Assembly: GCF_000350485.1 (NCBI RefSeq)
Contig: NZ_AORV01000025.1
Span: 62,001-126,000 of the forward strand
DNA: 64,000 nt
Direction: 5' to 3'
Source: Ruminiclostridium cellobioparum subsp. termitidis CT1112
GTDB lineage: Bacteria > Bacillota > Clostridia > Acetivibrionales > DSM-1351
Part shown: positions 63,197 to 64,000 of the stretch, one piece after another
How positions within the stretch are numbered: position 1 is the stretch's first letter
How the letters are laid out: each line of letters opens with the position of its first letter
Program-made: the position numbers and the translations under genes
Notes under the pieces: model-generated
Database searches by the model: none
What the model saw: the letters and a program-made list of their open reading frames with translations, nothing else
What the model was told of the DNA's origin: nothing

Positions 63197-63244
63197 AAAG
63201 AAAAGTAGACAAGGATTATAAACCACCTTGCCTACTTTTCTTTT
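63197..63244. terminator. bidirectional terminator after the secreted protein gene
   Basis: AAAAGAAAAGTAG-CAAGG pairs with CCTTG-CTACTTTTCTTTT. Confidence 0.8.
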
Positions 63245-63258
63245 ATAATTAATTACAG

Positions 63259-63673
63259 GTGTGTGAGATTATTGGAATTGGTAAAGGTACTAGAAGAAGA
63301 AATTGGACTTATGAAGAAGAATTACGAATAGTACAACGTTATTTATATGCATATTCAGGCATCAAACGTCTAGCGAAAGAAGAAAATATGGATTATAATC
63401 TATTAAATCATTGGGTTCATAAATATCTAGATAATGGTGAAGATGGCCTAAAACCTAAGGGTCATCCAGGGAATAAATTTGCAGCTATACATACTAGTTC
63501 TGATTTACCTGAAATCGAACAATTAAGACTTACTGTCGCTAAGCAGGGAAATAAAAATTGAAAGTTTAAAAAAAGAATACCTGGAGATATCAGGGCACTC
63601 ACACCACTTATATGTACACATCAACCCATATGGCAATTTTGACCTCAATATGAACGAAAGACTTTTAAATTGA
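63259..63673 (+). pseudogene. IS3-family (IS150-like) transposase orfA remnant
   Basis: The frame from GTG 63259 encodes the helix-turn-helix of IS3 OrfA proteins: WTYEEELRIVQRYLYAYSGI, KRLAKEENMDYNLLNHWVHK, YLDNGEDGLKPKGHPGNK. It then breaks: the leucine-zipper continuation (EIKIESLKKEYLEI) is in the next frame from about 63549. No orfB or matching terminal repeats follow within the window, so the element is incomplete. Confidence 0.75.
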
Positions 63674-64000
63674 TATTGCTATACAATTACCTTTACTTTT
63701 CAGTACATGACACGGCTGCTCCCATTACCCCATTTTACAGAAAAAAAGAACTACTCCTATGCTTATGAAAGAATCAGAGAGTAGTCTTTATACATAATCA
63801 GTTATCTATTCTTTACTTTCAGTATTACCAGAACCTTCCTTCTTGTTCTGAAACTGGGGTATGTATATATTTAACCAGTTGAACCTTTAATACTAGATTA
63901 TTGAAATTTTTTCTTTTAGATTTTTTAGATTTTTTTGGGTTATATAAACCTGATTTTTAATATCCTTGAAACTAATGTTATAAGTCTTATTATTAAACTT
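63674..64000. other. AT-rich end of window with possible minus-strand gene tail
   Basis: A hairpin GAACTACTC/GAGTAGTC lies at about 63748-63788. On the minus strand a short frame ending at 63806 reads FNWLNIYIPQFQNKKEGSGN, and another frame from the edge reads NNKTYNISFKDIKNQVYI; together they look like the decayed end of a protein-coding gene, possibly a transposase. Not assigned. Confidence 0.3.

Noticed and set aside
63259-63673. complete IS3 element
   Set aside because: orfA is frameshifted, and no orfB or terminal inverted repeats could be found before the window ends.

Overview
The window looks like a chromosome segment of a low-GC anaerobic Firmicute, most likely a clostridium of the Ruminiclostridium/Oscillospiraceae type. 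This rests on strong AGGAGG-type ribosome binding sites with ATG/GTG/TTG starts, an Lsa/CplR-like ABC-F protein, a GTP-type PEP carboxykinase, CUT1 sugar import, AraC-type response regulators, a domain-permuted GH3 enzyme and a CD3324-family protein. No rRNA, tRNA or CRISPR array was seen. Species assignment is inference.

Layout. 0-9.8 kb: a partial VOC protein; an ABC-F ribosome-protection gene behind a leader with promoter, two-codon ORF and intrinsic terminator; a pantothenate operon on the minus strand (DUF2520 ketopantoate reductase candidate, panB, panC, then panD); a 243-bp structured inverted-repeat element; an FMN alpha-hydroxy-acid dehydrogenase-like gene; a neutral-ceramidase-like gene behind a leader with two competing helices. 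10-15 kb: an accessory patch with a ZmaR-like acetyltransferase, two copies of a module made of an XRE regulator and a divergent single-membrane-segment micropeptide, a PadR/DUF2812 pair and a decayed DUF4411 (PIN-like) toxin gene. 15-28 kb: chemoreceptor, ECF sigma/anti-sigma pair, fluoride riboswitch plus crcB, AraC/GyrI regulator, DUF255 protein, pckG, a P-loop ATPase and a purine permease.

28-50 kb holds the most striking locus, an apparent amino-sugar glycoconjugate utilisation island. The minus arm encodes a secreted GHL10 protein, a small Ig-like protein, a CUT1 binding protein and two permeases, a cytosolic GHL10-like protein, a FAD oxidoreductase, a double GNAT protein, NanE and an AAC(3)-fold acetyltransferase. 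The plus arm encodes a ROK kinase, DUF4127, an ADP-ribosylglycohydrolase-family protein and a GH20-like enzyme. An RpiR regulator sits in the middle beside a 5'-truncated ceramidase-like gene. NanE with a ROK kinase points to N-acetylmannosamine, yet no sialate lyase, NagA or NagB is present in the window. GAAAA/TTTTC palindromes stand at several of its promoters. A response regulator and two unusual histidine kinases follow.

53-64 kb: VOC protein, lipoprotein, HD-GYP phosphodiesterase, AraC regulator, a second structured inverted-repeat element that shares a 21-nt block with the terminator of the ABC-F gene, a CD3324 gene, a gene-poor stretch with two tandem tiny ORFs that each have a promoter and terminator, a permuted GH3 beta-glycosidase, two small proteins and an IS3-type transposase remnant.
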